From positions 1 through 5,856 of the forward strand of contig WJJO01000034.1 of the NCBI GenBank assembly GCA_014729665.1: 5,856 bases of DNA, given 5' to 3'. The position numbers were made by a program, and so were the translations under genes. The stretch comes from Caldifarciminota bacterium. Lineage in GTDB: Bacteria > Hydrothermota > Tepidihabitantia > B3-TA06. Within the stretch, counting starts at the first letter, position 1; every line of letters begins with the position of its first letter. Below the pieces are notes generated by a model. The model saw only the letters and a list, made by a program, of their open reading frames with translations. It ran no database searches and was not told the origin of the DNA. Shown piece by piece: positions 5,104-5,856 of the stretch.

Positions 5104-5856
5104 CTAATTCTCTACAATAACCCTGGGTATTTCCGGTGGCAGCCTGGTTAAAAGCTCATAGTTGACGTAGCTTGATAGTTCGGCGAATGATGCAACGCTG
5201 ATCTCGTGCTTTCCCTGCTTGCCGACTAGTACAACCTCGTCTCCCTTCTCTACACCCGGGGTATGGTTTACGTCAACCATAAACATGTTCATGTTAACCA
5301 TCCCTATCACCGGGCATTTCCTGTTATTTATCAATACGTGTCCGAGATTACTCAGGCCGCGTGAGAAACCGTGGAAGTAGCCTACCGGTATGACCGCTAT
5401 CTTCATGTCCCTTGGCGCCATGTATGATGTCCCGTAACCGATGAATTTCCCTCTACTTACAGGTTTGATGCTCATTACCCTTGACTTCCAGGAAAGAACC
5501 CGCTTCAGGGGATCCTTGGTGAAGGTGGTGTCGTCTGAGAGAAGGTTGTACATCCTTATCTCCTTGCTGGGCCAGAATCCGTACTGGGCGATGCCAATGC
5601 GGGCCATATCCATTATAGTATGGGGATAGGTCAGGGCCGCGGCAGAACAGGCGGTGTGCTTGTATCGGGGGTTGATGTTATGTTTTTCAAACCACTCCAC
5701 CCTATCATTGAAGGTGTTGTACTGTTTCATTATTCTCACGTAGTTGGCTACGCTTTCTGCACCTGCATAGTGGGTGCAGAAACCTTCCACCCTCAGTTGA
5801 TCGGGGTTGTTCAATACTGCCTGGCTGACATCTTCCAACTCATCGGCCTCGAATCC
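5104..5856 (-). CDS. alr: Alanine racemase, C-terminal part (5' end outside window)
   Basis: The - strand frame is open to the window edge and gives the last 250 residues of a protein that is normally about 360-390 long. EGFCTHYAGAE (24-34 of the fragment) is the barrel motif usually written THFA. HTACSAAAL (67-75) and DMARIGIAQYGFWP (83-96) match the Alr SAAA and R-G-I-x-x-Y-G blocks. GYGTSY (140-145) carries the catalytic tyrosine of the second domain. IAVIPVGYFHGFSRGLSNLGHVLI (153-176) and PVIGMVNMNMFMVDV (182-196) are the standard C-terminal domain signatures, with NMN in place of the usual CMDQ-type sequence. The enzyme makes D-alanine for peptidoglycan from L-alanine with PLP bound to a lysine that lies outside the window. 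It is a different branch from the racemase at 2930-4033 and is transcribed toward the small genes. Identification is secure; a specificity other than alanine is possible. Confidence 0.93.
   Translation of the reverse strand, partial: GFEADELEDVSQAVLNNPDQLRVEGFCTHYAGAESVANYVRIMKQYNTFNDRVEWFEKHNINPRYKHTACSAAALTYPHTIMDMARIGIAQYGFWPSKEIRMYNLLSDDTTFTKDPLKRVLSWKSRVMSIKPVSRGKFIGYGTSYMAPRDMKIAVIPVGYFHGFSRGLSNLGHVLINNRKCPVIGMVNMNMFMVDVNHTPGVEKGDEVVLVGKQGKHEISVASFAELSSYVNYELLTRLPPEIPRVIVEN

Noticed and set aside
5840..5856. TCGAATCC at the window end, resembling a tRNA T-arm
   Set aside because: It lies within the open alr frame (residues GFEAD) and no matching acceptor or anticodon arms are present.
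1..5856. CRISPR array, insertion sequence or integrase
   Set aside because: No regularly spaced repeats, no terminal inverted repeats with transposase motifs, and no recombinase-like protein in any frame.

Overview
The window is bacterial. It has two near-perfect sigma70-type promoters (TTGACA-N16-TATAAT and TTGACA-N16-TATACT), Shine-Dalgarno sequences, a factor-independent terminator, tightly packed genes with overlapping or few-base junctions, and an Alr-type alanine racemase. No rRNA, tRNA, CRISPR array, transposase or integrase was seen. The species cannot be named from this sequence. The mix of household PLP enzymes and defence-like small modules would fit an uncultured environmental bacterium, but that is only an impression.

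Left part (1-1409): an AT-rich two-gene block on the + strand. It holds the C-terminal part of a PIN-domain protein (cut by the window edge) and, overlapping it by four bases (ATGA), a complete 354-residue SIR2-like protein with NAD-pocket motifs and two CxxC pairs. Translational coupling of a putative RNase and a putative NAD-consuming or NAD-sensing protein resembles an antiviral defence or toxin-type module. It is the best candidate here for an undescribed system.

Middle-left (1410-2290): base composition jumps to GC-rich. A nucleotidyltransferase-fold protein (GS...DVD...D) is followed by a textbook terminator and a second perfect inverted repeat. The coding-like sequence of this gene seems to begin before any usable start codon, close to the composition change, so its 5' end may have been altered by insertion of the AT-rich block.

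Middle (2291-4033): a consensus promoter drives a two-gene operon, a GNAT acetyltransferase and an alanine/ornithine-type fold-III PLP racemase, separated by three bases. Together they suggest racemisation and possibly N-acetylation of an amino acid; the substrate is not evident.

Right part (4034-5856): a long non-coding or leader region with a second strong promoter, a possible 38-codon small ORF and an 11-base direct repeat. Next come two small paralogous genes (85 and 86 codons) that look like HicA/YcfA-type dsRBD-fold proteins without the catalytic histidine and without a HicB partner. Converging on them from the - strand is the C-terminal two thirds of a classical alanine racemase, open at the window edge. 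The window thus has two different PLP racemases within about 2 kb.
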